In this document: positions 7,965-16,741 of the stretch, in pieces
How the letters are laid out: every line of letters starts with the position of its first letter
How positions within the stretch are numbered: the stretch's first letter is position 1
Assembly: GCA_938017975.1 (NCBI GenBank)
Contig: CALIKQ010000004.1
Span: forward strand, 1-40,229
Direction: 5' to 3'
Length of the DNA: 40,229 bases
Source of the DNA: an uncultured Pseudomonadales bacterium
GTDB lineage: Bacteria; Pseudomonadota; Gammaproteobacteria; Pseudomonadales; Azotimanducaceae
The notes under the pieces: generated by a model
What the model saw: only the letters and a program-made list of their open reading frames with translations
Database searches by the model: none
What the model was told of the DNA's origin: nothing
Program-made: the position numbers and the translations under genes

Positions 7965-7991
7965 CTGTATCTGCAGCGCCTGGAGATACAG
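7965..7991 (+). promoter_or_regulatory. Perfect stem-loop between usp and slt covering the slt ribosome site
   Basis: CTGTATCT (7965-7972) and AGATACAG (7984-7991) form a perfect 8-bp stem with an 11-base loop. There is no following T-run, so it is a poor intrinsic terminator. The only Shine-Dalgarno-like bases for slt (GGAG, 7982-7985) sit at the loop and right arm, so folding could hide them. Confidence 0.6.
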
Positions 7992-7998
7992 CAAGACC

Positions 7999-10035
7999 AT
8001 GATGGTGTTCTTTAAAGCTTGGGCTTGGTTCGGCCTCGCGTTCAGCTTATGGCCTATGGCGCTGGCGCCTGTAGCCCAAGCTGCAGAGTTCCAAGATCCA
8101 CTGGGCCAGGAGATGCGTCGTTTTCGTGAACGTCAATTATTCCTCGAAGCTCAGGAGGAAGCGCGAACTGGCAAGCTCAGCAGGCTTGAACCCCTGCTTG
8201 ATCAACTTGCAGACTATCCGCTCAAGCCCTATCTAGAATTTGAGGCCATCAAAGCCAGATCATCCACATCTGATGCGAAGGTCCTAACCTTTGTAGATAA
8301 CCATCCAGATTTGCCAATCAGTCAACAATTGATGACTGCTTTCAGTCGATATCGAATGCGTCAGGATAGACCCGAAAGTTTCCTCGCCTTCCACAATCCA
8401 GATCACAACGATCCAGACATGCAGTGTTATCGCGCCGCCGCACTGTGGGCGCTAGATCGTTTAGATGAGGCCATGCTCGTAACCCAACAACTCTGGCTCA
8501 ATGGGCAATCGCAACCTAAACAATGCGATCAACCATTTGTTCGCTGGCGAAAGCAGGGCGGACTAACGCGAGAGCTGGCCTGGCAGCGATGGGAACTTGC
8601 GACGCTGGCCAAAGAAAACCGCTTAGCCCGATATCTCGAGCGTTATTTGAGTGAAGAACAGCGCGAACAGGTCAAGCATCTCAATAAGCTACTACAGCGC
8701 CCTGACAGAGCTTCACGTTACCGGCCCCTAGACATGAAGGCCATTGAGAATCGAACTCTGACCGATTACGCCATTCAGCAAGTGATCAAGAAAAACCCCG
8801 GCAAAGCCCTGAACTTGATTGCCACACTTGAAAAAGAGCATGAAATCCAACCTGGACAACTCATGCACCTGTATCAGGCGACCGCACTTCGACTGATAAA
8901 ATCAAACAGCTCGCGCTTAGCTGACTTGACGCTCCCGGCCTCACTGCGATCGAATCCCGAGCTCATAGAAGCAGAAATCATTGCCAGCATCCTCGTCGGT
9001 GATATTGCAGGGCTCCCCGATCAAATCGCTCAACTACCGCTTACTTCGCAACTTGAGTTGCGCTGGCGCTACTGGCGAGCTAGGGCGCTGCTCCATCAAG
9101 GGACGCCGGAAACCCAGCGCGCTGCTAGAGACATTTTCACATCGATTGCCATGGAGCGAGATTACTATGGTCATATGGCAGCTCTTTGGCTACGCCAGCC
9201 GCCGTCGATTGCAGATCAGAGTTCATCGATTCCCCATGAGGATCTCCTCGATCTCGCTGCTTCACCTGCCGCTCAGAGAATGGTTGAGCTCCGTGCTTTG
9301 GGCGAGATCACCGCCGCGCGTCGGGAGTGGTTCATGCTTGTCGCGAATTTTTCGGATACAGAACTTCATATCGCTGCAGCCCTAGCCAGTCAATGGCATT
9401 GGCACGACATCGCGATTGCAACCCTTGCGCAAAGCAAGGCATGGGATGAGGTCAAAATACGATTTCCGATGGCCTATTCTGACTTATTTGCTCATCAGGC
9501 GCTCAAACACGGCGTGCCGATGCCGCTCGCGATGGCAGTCGCTCGGCGCGAGAGTGGGTTTTGGAATGAGGCCCGGTCACCCGTCGGAGCAGAGGGACTG
9601 ATGCAACTGATGCCCGCCACCGCACAAATCGTAGTCAAAGATCTCGGACTGCCCGCATCAACAAGCCAGTCCTTAAACGAGCCATCGGTGAATATCGAAT
9701 TAGGCACCGCCTACCTAGGCCAAATGCTACAACGATTCAATGATAATCGCGTGCTGGCTCTGGCCGCTTACAATGCTGGGCCTGGACGGGTGCAACGTTG
9801 GCGGCAGCGAAAAGCGCCGATCGATGCTTGGATTGAGGGCATCCCGTTCAGAGAAACACGTGCTTATGTGAAGGCTGGCCTGCTGTATGCTGGCATTTAT
9901 CGCCAGCTCAATGGTGGTGTACAGCCGATCGTCTTCCCAAGCGAAATCGTTCAATTCAGTCCATCCGACCCTCTGCTCAAAGGTTTGGAGCCAATCATTC
10001 AGAAATCCTTCACCAATGCCGGACCAAAAACATGA
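7999..10035 (+). CDS. slt: Soluble lytic murein transglycosylase (Slt70 family)
   Basis: The 678-residue exported enzyme cleaves the MurNAc-GlcNAc bond of peptidoglycan to form 1,6-anhydro ends, for wall turnover and recycling. A signal peptide covers about residues 1-29 (ends VAQA/AEFQ). A long alpha-superhelical domain (the doughnut of Slt70, about 35-490) follows. The C-terminal goose-type lysozyme-like domain has the catalytic Glu518 in VARRESGFW, then GAEGLMQLMPATA and ALAAYNAGPGRVQRW. Length and order match Slt70. ATGATG gives two possible starts three bases apart. Its stop overlaps the ATG of tatD (ATGA), indicating translational coupling in an slt-tatD-grx series. Confidence 0.95.
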   Translation: MMVFFKAWAWFGLAFSLWPMALAPVAQAAEFQDPLGQEMRRFRERQLFLEAQEEARTGKLSRLEPLLDQLADYPLKPYLEFEAIKARSSTSDAKVLTFVDNHPDLPISQQLMTAFSRYRMRQDRPESFLAFHNPDHNDPDMQCYRAAALWALDRLDEAMLVTQQLWLNGQSQPKQCDQPFVRWRKQGGLTRELAWQRWELATLAKENRLARYLERYLSEEQREQVKHLNKLLQRPDRASRYRPLDMKAIENRTLTDYAIQQVIKKNPGKALNLIATLEKEHEIQPGQLMHLYQATALRLIKSNSSRLADLTLPASLRSNPELIEAEIIASILVGDIAGLPDQIAQLPLTSQLELRWRYWRARALLHQGTPETQRAARDIFTSIAMERDYYGHMAALWLRQPPSIADQSSSIPHEDLLDLAASPAAQRMVELRALGEITAARREWFMLVANFSDTELHIAAALASQWHWHDIAIATLAQSKAWDEVKIRFPMAYSDLFAHQALKHGVPMPLAMAVARRESGFWNEARSPVGAEGLMQLMPATAQIVVKDLGLPASTSQSLNEPSVNIELGTAYLGQMLQRFNDNRVLALAAYNAGPGRVQRWRQRKAPIDAWIEGIPFRETRAYVKAGLLYAGIYRQLNGGVQPIVFPSEIVQFSPSDPLLKGLEPIIQKSFTNAGPKT

Positions 10036-10814
10036 GGTTAATCGACATCGGCGCCAACCTCACTCACGAGTCATTTGAAAACGATTTGAACGATGTTTTA
10101 CATCGCGCCCAGTCTGCTGGCGTGTTCCACATGATTGTGACAGGTGCAACGGTTGAAGGCTCGGCAGAAGCAATCGCACTTGCGAACCGGTTTACTCAGC
10201 TTTCGGCCACCGTTGGGGTTCATCCCCACTATGCGGAATCTGTAAACGAGGCAGTGCTTGTTGAACTAAGATCGCTCGCTGAATCAGAGCACGTCCGTGC
10301 GATCGGAGAGACGGGCCTCGATTACTTTCGCGACCTGACGCCCAGGAAACAGCAACGCTACGCCTTTGCAGCACAATTGGAACTTGCAGCAGAGCTAAAA
10401 AAACCAGTGTTTCTCCATGAGCGAGACGCCAGTGAAGACTTCGCTGGTATACTCCGCGAGTATCGAGCGGCGCTCGGTCCGGTGGTCGTGCACTGCTTTA
10501 CAGGCAATGAAGCAGCGCTAGAGGCGTATCTCGATTTGGATTGCCATATTGGAATCACCGGCTGGGTCTGCGATGAGCGCCGCGGGCGTCACTTGCTGCC
10601 GATGCTTTCCAAGATTCCGCCTCATCGGCTGATGATAGAAACGGATGCGCCCTACCTTCTGCCTCGAACCTTGCGCCCAAAGCCAAAGCATCGCCGCTGC
10701 GAACCTTGCCACCTTGAGGAGATTTGCCGTTTTATCGCTCATGAATTGGATAAAACAATGGATCAACTTGCTTCAGAAACCGAAGCCAACAGCAGAGCAT
10801 TTTTCGGATTATGA
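10032..10814 (+). CDS. tatD: TatD-type metal-dependent DNase
   Basis: The 260-residue product is a TIM-barrel metallohydrolase of the TatD family, 3'-5' exonucleases linked to DNA repair and quality control. It opens MRLIDIGANLTHESF, close to E. coli TatD, and shares the blocks VGVHPHYAE, IGETGLDYFRD, KPVFLHERDA, VVHCFTG, GITGWVCDERRG and ETDAPYLLPRTL. The VCDERRG and DIGANLT features place it with TatD itself rather than YcfH or YjjV. Metal ligands are the Glu in IGETG, the histidines in LHERD and VHCF, and the Asp in ETDAP. It overlaps slt upstream and the glutaredoxin-like gene downstream by four bases each. The tat translocase genes are not nearby. Confidence 0.95.
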   Translation: MRLIDIGANLTHESFENDLNDVLHRAQSAGVFHMIVTGATVEGSAEAIALANRFTQLSATVGVHPHYAESVNEAVLVELRSLAESEHVRAIGETGLDYFRDLTPRKQQRYAFAAQLELAAELKKPVFLHERDASEDFAGILREYRAALGPVVVHCFTGNEAALEAYLDLDCHIGITGWVCDERRGRHLLPMLSKIPPHRLMIETDAPYLLPRTLRPKPKHRRCEPCHLEEICRFIAHELDKTMDQLASETEANSRAFFGL

Positions 10815-11083
10815 AAACGGTCATCTTCTACACAACTTCCGGCTGCCACCTGTGTGAACAAGCGTTGGTCCTGTTGAATCAAGTTCAGCAGGTCAAAGAC
10901 ATCCAAATCGAAACAGTGGACATCGCTGATTCAGATCATCTGATTGAACGCTACGGAATTCGCATACCTGTGATTCGGTTAGAAGACGCTGAATGCGAGT
11001 TGGGCTGGCCGTTCTCAATCGATGCATTGGAAGTCTTTTTAAGTGACCGCGACCCAACACCAGACTTTACAGCAAGCCCTTAA
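10811..11083 (+). CDS. Glutaredoxin-like protein (DUF836/thioredoxin fold)
   Basis: The 90-residue protein is a small thioredoxin-fold oxidoreductase. It starts with a beta strand and the redox motif CxxC (FYTTSGCHLCEQA, cysteines 12 and 15), then has the cis-proline segment GIRIPVIRLED at about 49-59 and a C-terminal strand with LGWPFS. This matches the DUF836 glutaredoxin-like group rather than classical Grx. Physiological partners are unknown. It overlaps the tatD stop by ATGA, and its own stop overlaps the upstream candidate start of the next gene. Confidence 0.85.
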   Translation: MKTVIFYTTSGCHLCEQALVLLNQVQQVKDIQIETVDIADSDHLIERYGIRIPVIRLEDAECELGWPFSIDALEVFLSDRDPTPDFTASP

Positions 11084-11130
11084 TGGGCAAAATGAGCCCT
11101 GAAACCTCCGCCCTCACATTAGGAACACCA

Positions 11131-11970
11131 ATGTCCCTCAGAGAATTAACCAGCGACCTATGTTTTGGCGAAGGGCCACGGTGGCATGACGGCGCACTTT
11201 GGATTTCGGACATGCATGGTCACGTGGTCTATCGTATCGACGAGACAGGCCTTAAAACAGTGATCGCGGAGGTGCCAAATCAACCATCAGGACTTGGATG
11301 GCTACCCGACGGCCGAATGCTGATCGTTTCTATGACAGACCGCAAAATTTTAGTTCACGATGGCGAGACGCTCGAGGTTTGGTGCGATCTTTCGGACCTC
11401 GCCAAGCACCACTGTAACGACATGGTAGTCGACAACCAGGGCCGTTGTTGGGTTGGTAATTTCGGATTTGATATTCACGCAGGTGATGAGGTGACCGGAA
11501 CAGATCTCATTCTCGTTGAGGGACCCGGCAAAGCTAGAATTGTGGCCTCTGAATTGATGTTCCCCAATGGCACGGTCATTACGCCCGATGGTAAGACACT
11601 GATCGTTGGTGAGTCATACGGCGCCTGCCTAACCGCATTCGACATCACTGAGACAGGGCATCTTGAGAATCGACGAACTTGGGCCCGATTAGAGCGCGCA
11701 GTGCCTGATGGCATATGCTTGGACAGTGCTGGCGGCATCTGGGTAGCCTCCCCGATCAGTCACGAATGTCTGAGGGTCACGGAAGGAGGTAAGGTCACTG
11801 AGCGTATTGAGGTCAAAGATCAGGCCTTCGCATGTATGCTGGGCGGGGACAGCGGCAAACGCTTATTTATACTCACCGCACCGAATGCTTTGCCTGACGA
11901 TTGCAAAGAAGCCAGAGCCGGAAAAATTGTCTATCAAGATGTCACCTATGGGCGTGCAGGATCTCCATGA
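11131..11970 (+). CDS. SMP-30/gluconolactonase/LRE family protein
   Basis: The 279-residue product is a six-bladed beta-propeller of the SMP-30 family, whose members hydrolyse sugar or other lactones with a divalent metal. Metal-binding positions are visible: Glu in CFGEGPRW, Asn in HCNDMVVD, Asn in MFPNGTVI and Asp in VPDGICLD. The blades have the usual GLGWLPDGRMLIV and GGIWVAS repeats. The start at 11131 is chosen because AGGA lies six bases upstream and MSLRELTSDLCFGEGP matches the family N-terminus; an in-frame ATG at 11083 would add 16 unrelated residues but overlaps the previous stop (TAATG). The substrate cannot be told from sequence. Its stop overlaps the start of the ligase gene. 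Confidence 0.88.
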   Translation: MSLRELTSDLCFGEGPRWHDGALWISDMHGHVVYRIDETGLKTVIAEVPNQPSGLGWLPDGRMLIVSMTDRKILVHDGETLEVWCDLSDLAKHHCNDMVVDNQGRCWVGNFGFDIHAGDEVTGTDLILVEGPGKARIVASELMFPNGTVITPDGKTLIVGESYGACLTAFDITETGHLENRRTWARLERAVPDGICLDSAGGIWVASPISHECLRVTEGGKVTERIEVKDQAFACMLGGDSGKRLFILTAPNALPDDCKEARAGKIVYQDVTYGRAGSP

Positions 11971-12920
11971 CAGAAATCCGCAAATTCCAGCTTGTCATCA
12001 TCAGCGGCGGTGATTCTTCTGAAGCTGCAGTCTCAAGAACAAGCGCCCAGGCGGTTGCAGAGGCTCTGGAACCGCAATACCCAGACCTCATCAACCTCGA
12101 ACTGAGCGGCAATATTGTTGATCAGCTCATCAAGGCGAAGCCTGATGTTGTGTTCCCAGTTTTGCATGGCCCGCCCGGCGAAGACGGCACCGTTCAGGGC
12201 CTACTCGAAATGCTGAGAATTCCCTATGTCGGATCGGACGTCCACGGCAGTGCAATGGCCATGGATAAGCTCGCGGCCAAAGGGCTATTTGGCAACTCAG
12301 GCTTGCCGATGGCGCGCCATGCCGTCCTGAGGCGTGAAGACTATCACGAGGATCAACTGAGCGAGATCAGCGCTCAACTCGGTGCAGAGATCGTTGTCAA
12401 ACCTGTGCGGCAAGGCAGTGCATTGGGGGTTACGCGCATTAGCAATTCTGAAAAGCTCAGCGATGCCGTAAACCTTGGCTTTAAATTCGACGCTCAGCTG
12501 ATGATCGAGGCTCGAGTGAATGGTCGCGAGATGACCGTTGGCGTGCTCGAGCAAGCAGGTGAAGCCGAGGCCTTTCCAGTGATTGAGATCAAAACGCCAG
12601 AGCACAGCTGGTACGACTATGAACATCGTTATGCCGCTAACGGATCTCAACACGTGATGCCCGCGCAAATCAGCAGCGCACTCAGCGAGCAATTACAGCG
12701 TGTAGCGCTGGCAGCCCATCAATGCTTGGGCTGCAGGGACCTGTCCCGAGCAGACTTCATCGTTCGGGATGATGGAACTTTCGTCTTACTTGAGGTCAAC
12801 ACCATGCCCGGAATGACCCCTACGAGTCTTTATCCTGATGGCGCCAAGGGCTTGGGGTATCGCTTTGATGAGGTTTTGGACCGTCTTGTTCTTCAAGCCT
12901 ACTCTCGCAAGGCGCGTTGA
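11967..12920 (+). CDS. D-alanine--D-alanine ligase family protein (ATP-grasp)
   Basis: The 317-residue product has the Ddl organisation. The N-terminal domain has ISGGDSSEAAVS and the catalytic VFPVLHGPPGEDGTVQGLLE, a middle region has YVGSDVHGSAMAMDKLAAK, and the ATP-grasp domain has IVVKPVRQGSALGV, the metal-binding DLSRADFIV and LLEVNTMPGMTPTSLYP. These are the residues expected for D-Ala-D-Ala synthesis. It joins D-alanines for peptidoglycan in the cytoplasm. The start ATG overlaps the preceding TGA (ATGA), and the first residues match the family, so upstream in-frame codons are excluded. It is not in a mur-fts cluster, so it may be a second, divergent Ddl paralogue; true substrate specificity is uncertain. 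Confidence 0.88.
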   Translation: MTEIRKFQLVIISGGDSSEAAVSRTSAQAVAEALEPQYPDLINLELSGNIVDQLIKAKPDVVFPVLHGPPGEDGTVQGLLEMLRIPYVGSDVHGSAMAMDKLAAKGLFGNSGLPMARHAVLRREDYHEDQLSEISAQLGAEIVVKPVRQGSALGVTRISNSEKLSDAVNLGFKFDAQLMIEARVNGREMTVGVLEQAGEAEAFPVIEIKTPEHSWYDYEHRYAANGSQHVMPAQISSALSEQLQRVALAAHQCLGCRDLSRADFIVRDDGTFVLLEVNTMPGMTPTSLYPDGAKGLGYRFDEVLDRLVLQAYSRKAR

Positions 12921-13138
12921 CTCCACATTCGGCCCTGAGCCTCTGCTCCGATTTTTAGACAGAATTCCTCTACTCAACATTTTTCAGCAGCAGATTCCAG
13001 GACTGTCTCGGCGAATAACAGGTTCTTGACGGCGGCCAGATTTAAGTACCGAGCGTGTCCACCGGCCACTCTCGATGCAACACCCAAAGATAACCCGCAG
13101 CCACCACCAACCGCGGCGGCCGCAGATGAGAACTCGCG

Positions 13139-14428
13139 TTAGAGATCGTAACCCCGCTCGTTGTGCTGATTGAGATCTAGCCCTTCGGTCTCCTCGTCTT
13201 GAGAAACCCTCAACCCTATCATCACGTCGACCAGTTTAAGCAACACAAAGGTCACGACAGCGGTATAGACACCACTGGCTACGACACCAATCACCTGAAC
13301 CTGAAGCTGGCTCATGATGGTCACTCCATCTCCGAGCCCTTGACCGCTGAACAGGCCAAGACCCGCACTGGCAAATACCGCCGCGAGCAAAGTACCGAGC
13401 GCGCCACCAACGCCATGAACTGGGAAAACATCGAGAGAATCATCAATTCTTAAACGCTGCTTGAGGTAAACGGTTGCGTTATAACACACGAACCCAGCCA
13501 GAATCCCAATCACCAGAGCGCCTCCAGGACCGACATAACCGGATGCGGGTGTTATCGTACCAAGTCCCGCCACCATGCCGGTCACAGCGCCAAGTGCACT
13601 GGGACGACCGAACTTTGTCCACTCACAAGCCATCCAGGTCAACGCCCCCGCGGCTGCGGAAATATGCGTCACCAGCATCGCCATACCCGCATCACCATTT
13701 GCCGCCAAAGCGCTACCCGCGTTAAAACCAAACCAACCCACCCAAAGTAAGCCTGCGCCAGTAATGGTCATGGTCATATTATGAGGTGGCATTGGCTGCC
13801 CAGGAAAACCATGCCGCGGACCCATCACCATTGCCGCGGTAACTGCCGCCACGCCTGCCGTAACATGCACGACCGTGCCTCCGGCAAAGTCCAATAGACC
13901 CATTTCAGAAAGCCATCCACCACCCCAAACCCAATGCGTGATTGGCGCATAGACCACCAATAACCAAAGTCCAGAAAAAGTAAGCATTGAGGAAAAGCGC
14001 ATACGCTCAGCAAAACCTCCAACAATCAGTGCAGGCGTGATGATGGCAAACGTCATTTGAAACATTGCGAATACTGACTCGGGGATATCACCGACCATTG
14101 AATCTTCAGTTACAGCACCCAGCAGCACATTCGAAAAACCGCCAATAAACGCATTCCCTTCCGAGAACGCCAAAGAATATCCCACCAGCAGCCATAGCAG
14201 CGACGCAACACAGGTGATTGCAAAGCACTGCATCAGCACCGAAAGAATGTTTTTAACCCGAACGAGGCCACCATAGAAAAGCGACAGACCGGGGAGCGTC
14301 ATCATCAACACCAGCGCCGTCGCCGTCAGTATCCAAGCCGTATTCGCCCCGCTCAACCCATCGCTGGCCAATGCCGCGGACGGCAAAGACGCGATCAGCA
14401 CCATAAATCCTAATATTCGTTTGCGCAT
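13139..14428 (-). CDS. amtB: Ammonium transporter (Amt/AmtB family)
   Basis: The 429-residue inner-membrane protein conducts ammonium. It has a cleavable signal sequence (about 1-21, ends AALA) and eleven transmembrane helices. Family blocks are LFYGGLVRVKN, AERMRFS, ITHWVWGGGWL, DFAGGTVVHVTAG, WFGFNAGSA, and FPVHGVGGALGTL. The twin pore histidines are His188 and His337. The start at MRKRILGF has GGGAGGGGG directly upstream; an in-frame codon 27 bases earlier is less likely. No glnK (PII) gene is adjacent, unlike the usual glnK-amtB arrangement. I see no clear sigma54 promoter upstream, so the nitrogen control typical of this gene is not evident here. Confidence 0.96.
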   Translation of the reverse strand: MRKRILGFMVLIASLPSAALASDGLSGANTAWILTATALVLMMTLPGLSLFYGGLVRVKNILSVLMQCFAITCVASLLWLLVGYSLAFSEGNAFIGGFSNVLLGAVTEDSMVGDIPESVFAMFQMTFAIITPALIVGGFAERMRFSSMLTFSGLWLLVVYAPITHWVWGGGWLSEMGLLDFAGGTVVHVTAGVAAVTAAMVMGPRHGFPGQPMPPHNMTMTITGAGLLWVGWFGFNAGSALAANGDAGMAMLVTHISAAAGALTWMACEWTKFGRPSALGAVTGMVAGLGTITPASGYVGPGGALVIGILAGFVCYNATVYLKQRLRIDDSLDVFPVHGVGGALGTLLAAVFASAGLGLFSGQGLGDGVTIMSQLQVQVIGVVASGVYTAVVTFVLLKLVDVMIGLRVSQDEETEGLDLNQHNERGYDL

Positions 14429-14574
14429 CGCCCCCTCCCTTGTTCTCATTATCATCAGTATCGCAACGTTCTATGGGTTTGCGGCAGAAAGATGTCAGCG
14501 CCGCTGATGAGAGGATGCAGAGTGTTGAAAGAGGTCCGCCGCATCGCACCATTCCATGGCATTGAGCTCGCCGA

Positions 14575-14600
14575 CAAGATGTCCATCCGAAGACATCTTG
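14575..14600. promoter_or_regulatory. Inverted repeat, candidate operator
   Basis: CAAGATGTC (14575-14583) and GACATCTTG (14592-14600) form a perfect 9-bp inverted repeat with an 8-base spacer. It lies 147 bases upstream of amtB and 208 bases upstream of moxR. The symmetry and 26-bp span fit a dimeric regulator site or a small hairpin. The factor is unknown. Confidence 0.5.
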
Positions 14601-14777
14601 AACGTTACCCGATCAGTCTAACCGGTGACCGCCACTCTGCCAAGGATCAAAGTTTTCCTGCCACCGAACCAGACTTGAAAACGAATCACTGAAACCCCAG
14701 TTTCCTGATAGCATTGGCCGCTCCGCTAGGGAACGTTCATCTTCCCCTGAGGTCTATAAAGCGCAAAAACAGAACCA

Positions 14778-14789
14778 GGGATTAATCCC
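14778..14789. promoter_or_regulatory. Palindrome just upstream of moxR
   Basis: GGGATTAATCCC is a perfect 12-base palindrome ending 18 bases before the moxR-like start codon. It may be a small operator or an mRNA structure near the ribosome site. Its function is unknown. Confidence 0.4.
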
Positions 14790-14807
14790 CATAAAGAGCC
14801 TGAAACT

Positions 14808-15776
14808 ATGATTCACCTAGCCCCCATTCAATCGCTGAGACAGACACTGACCCAACAAATTGTGGGGCAATCACATCTGGTCGACCGCCTTTTAATGGCA
14901 CTCCTCGCCGATGGACACCTTTTGGTCGAAGGAGCCCCTGGCCTGGCCAAAACCAAAGCCATCAAAACCTTGGCAATGTGCATAGAGGGTTCTTTTCAGC
15001 GTATTCAATTTACGCCTGATTTACTGCCCTCAGATGTTACAGGGACAGAAATTTATCGTGCCCAGGAAGGCACCTTCCAGTTTCAGGAGGGTCCTATTTT
15101 CAATCATTTGGTGCTGGCCGACGAAATCAACCGAGCGCCGGCTAAAGTGCAGTCGGCACTCTTGGAGGCAATGGGGGAGCGTCAAATCAGCTCGGGAAAC
15201 AATACAATGCCGCTTCCAGAGCTTTTCCTGGTTATGGCCACGCAAAACCCCATCGAGCAAGAAGGCACCTACCCACTACCAGAAGCGCAGTTGGATCGTT
15301 TTCTAATGCACGTCGTTGTCGACTATCCCGACGCTGATGCCGAACACAACATACTCGAGATTGTGCGAGCTGAGCAGCGGGCCAAGCACGGCCGATCAGC
15401 GCCACAACCGATGCTGATCAGTCAAGAAAGTATCTTCAGCGCAAGGCAAGAAGTGCTGGGGCTACACATGGAAACGATTATTGAAAATTATATCGTCCAA
15501 ATCGTAATGGCCACGAGAAACCCTGCCGCACTAGATCCTGAACTCGCTGCTTGGTTGGACTACGGAGCCTCTCCAAGGGGCACCATCGCGCTCGATTTGT
15601 GCGCCAGGAGCCACGCCTATCTGCATGGCAAGGATTTCGTGTCGCCTGACGATGTTCAAGCGGTCGCATTTGACGCGCTTAGGCATCGTTTAGTCTTGAG
15701 CTTTGAGGCGGAAGCTGCGGGAATTACCTCCGATGATGTCATCGAGCGCTTACTCGCTCGCGTGGCAACCGCTTAA
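14808..15776 (+). CDS. MoxR-family AAA+ ATPase
   Basis: The 322-residue cytoplasmic ATPase is a MoxR-type chaperone, expected to act with the VWA proteins encoded next to it in protein maturation or stress tolerance. Walker A is GAPGLAKT at 42-49, with Ala in place of the usual Gly before Lys, a common MoxR variant. Walker B is LVLADEINRAP near 104, and sensor 1 is VMATQNPIEQEGTYPLPEAQLDRF. The C-terminal lid domain has SPRGTIALDL. It is first in a six-gene operon and is followed by the DUF58 gene after five bases. The start has AAAGAG about eight bases upstream. Confidence 0.96.
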   Translation: MIHLAPIQSLRQTLTQQIVGQSHLVDRLLMALLADGHLLVEGAPGLAKTKAIKTLAMCIEGSFQRIQFTPDLLPSDVTGTEIYRAQEGTFQFQEGPIFNHLVLADEINRAPAKVQSALLEAMGERQISSGNNTMPLPELFLVMATQNPIEQEGTYPLPEAQLDRFLMHVVVDYPDADAEHNILEIVRAEQRAKHGRSAPQPMLISQESIFSARQEVLGLHMETIIENYIVQIVMATRNPAALDPELAAWLDYGASPRGTIALDLCARSHAYLHGKDFVSPDDVQAVAFDALRHRLVLSFEAEAAGITSDDVIERLLARVATA

Positions 15777-15781
15777 CGACA

Positions 15782-16741
15782 ATGAGCGCCCTGAAGAGCC
15801 CAACCAGCAATCATCACCAAGAAGGCAGCGGTGCGCTCGCCTCGCTGGCTGACTTGATTGCTCTGCGGCATCGCGCAATGCGGAGCGCGCTGCCGGTCAA
15901 CCGGATCGCGACAAATCCCATGTCCGGGCAACTCCGCTCAACCCAGCAAGGCCGAGGCATCGATTTCTCCGAAGTCAGGCTTTATCAACCCGGAGATGAT
16001 ATTCGCAGCATCGACTGGAAGGTAACAGCAAGAACATCGAAGACGCATACTAAAATCTTCCAAGAAGAGCGGGAAAGACCTGTGATGATCCTGCTGGACC
16101 AGGGGCCATCACTCTATTTTGGAACCCAAGTTCGCTTTAAATCAGTGGCGGCTGCCCGGCTGGCCGCGTTATTGGGATGGGTCGCGCTTGATCAAGGCGA
16201 TCGGATTGGGGGAATTGTCTATAACCGATACGATCACCGGGAAGTGCGCCCCCGACGCAACAGGAAGTCTCTGCTACGCTTTATTCATGACTGCATTGAT
16301 TTCAATCACGAGTTACAGCACAACATTCAAAAGGCCGAAGCAATATCTCTGACCAACATGATCGCCGCCGTCCAGCGGACGGTTAGACATGGCAGCCTCA
16401 TTTTTATCATCAGTGATTTTTCAGAATTTGATGCGGAGACTGAAAACCGGCTCGGCCAATTGGGACGTTATAATGAGATTCAGGGCATTCAGATTTTCGA
16501 CCCTGTTGAAAGCGATCTTCCGCCACCAGGGCGGTATTCGATTACCGACGGTCAATCTATCCAAGAAATTGACACGACTTCAAAAACTGCGCGATCGCAG
16601 CACACCCAACAATTCATCAATCACCAGGTTGCCGTCCAGCGTGCCTTCCAGCGCTGCAAGGGGGGATTTATAGCCATCGCTGCATCCGAATCACCAGAAA
16701 CCTACCTCAGTCAGCTCATCGGTCCATCGGGGCGTCGATAA
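15782..16741 (+). CDS. DUF58 domain protein (Bat operon)
   Basis: The 319-residue protein carries the DUF58 domain, recognisable by the RGIDFSEVRLYQPGDDIRSI and DWKVTART segments at about 58-85. It has a von Willebrand-like alpha/beta core (MILLDQGPSLYFG, then LIFIISDFSEFD) but without a complete MIDAS motif. The family always travels with MoxR and VWA genes, and its role is not defined biochemically. No signal peptide or membrane helix is seen, so it is probably cytoplasmic. Its stop shares a base with the next start (TAATG), so translation is coupled. Confidence 0.93.
   Translation: MSALKSPTSNHHQEGSGALASLADLIALRHRAMRSALPVNRIATNPMSGQLRSTQQGRGIDFSEVRLYQPGDDIRSIDWKVTARTSKTHTKIFQEERERPVMILLDQGPSLYFGTQVRFKSVAAARLAALLGWVALDQGDRIGGIVYNRYDHREVRPRRNRKSLLRFIHDCIDFNHELQHNIQKAEAISLTNMIAAVQRTVRHGSLIFIISDFSEFDAETENRLGQLGRYNEIQGIQIFDPVESDLPPPGRYSITDGQSIQEIDTTSKTARSQHTQQFINHQVAVQRAFQRCKGGFIAIAASESPETYLSQLIGPSGRR

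Larger units (their letters stand above)
14429..14807. other. Divergent intergenic region between amtB and the moxR operon
   Basis: No gene is evident in these 379 bases. A frame open on the plus strand from 14492 to 14692 has an odd composition and no ribosome site, so I do not call it. The region contains a perfect inverted repeat at 14575-14600 and a 12-base palindrome at 14778-14789, listed separately. Promoters for both flanking genes must lie here, but I cannot assign -35 and -10 boxes with confidence. Confidence 0.6.

Noticed and set aside
14429-14600. Possible sigma54 promoter upstream of amtB
   Set aside because: No TGGCAC-N5-TTGC pattern with acceptable match was found on the minus strand.
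14492-14692. 66-codon frame before moxR
   Set aside because: No ribosome site, unusual composition, and it spans the perfect inverted repeat at 14575-14600.
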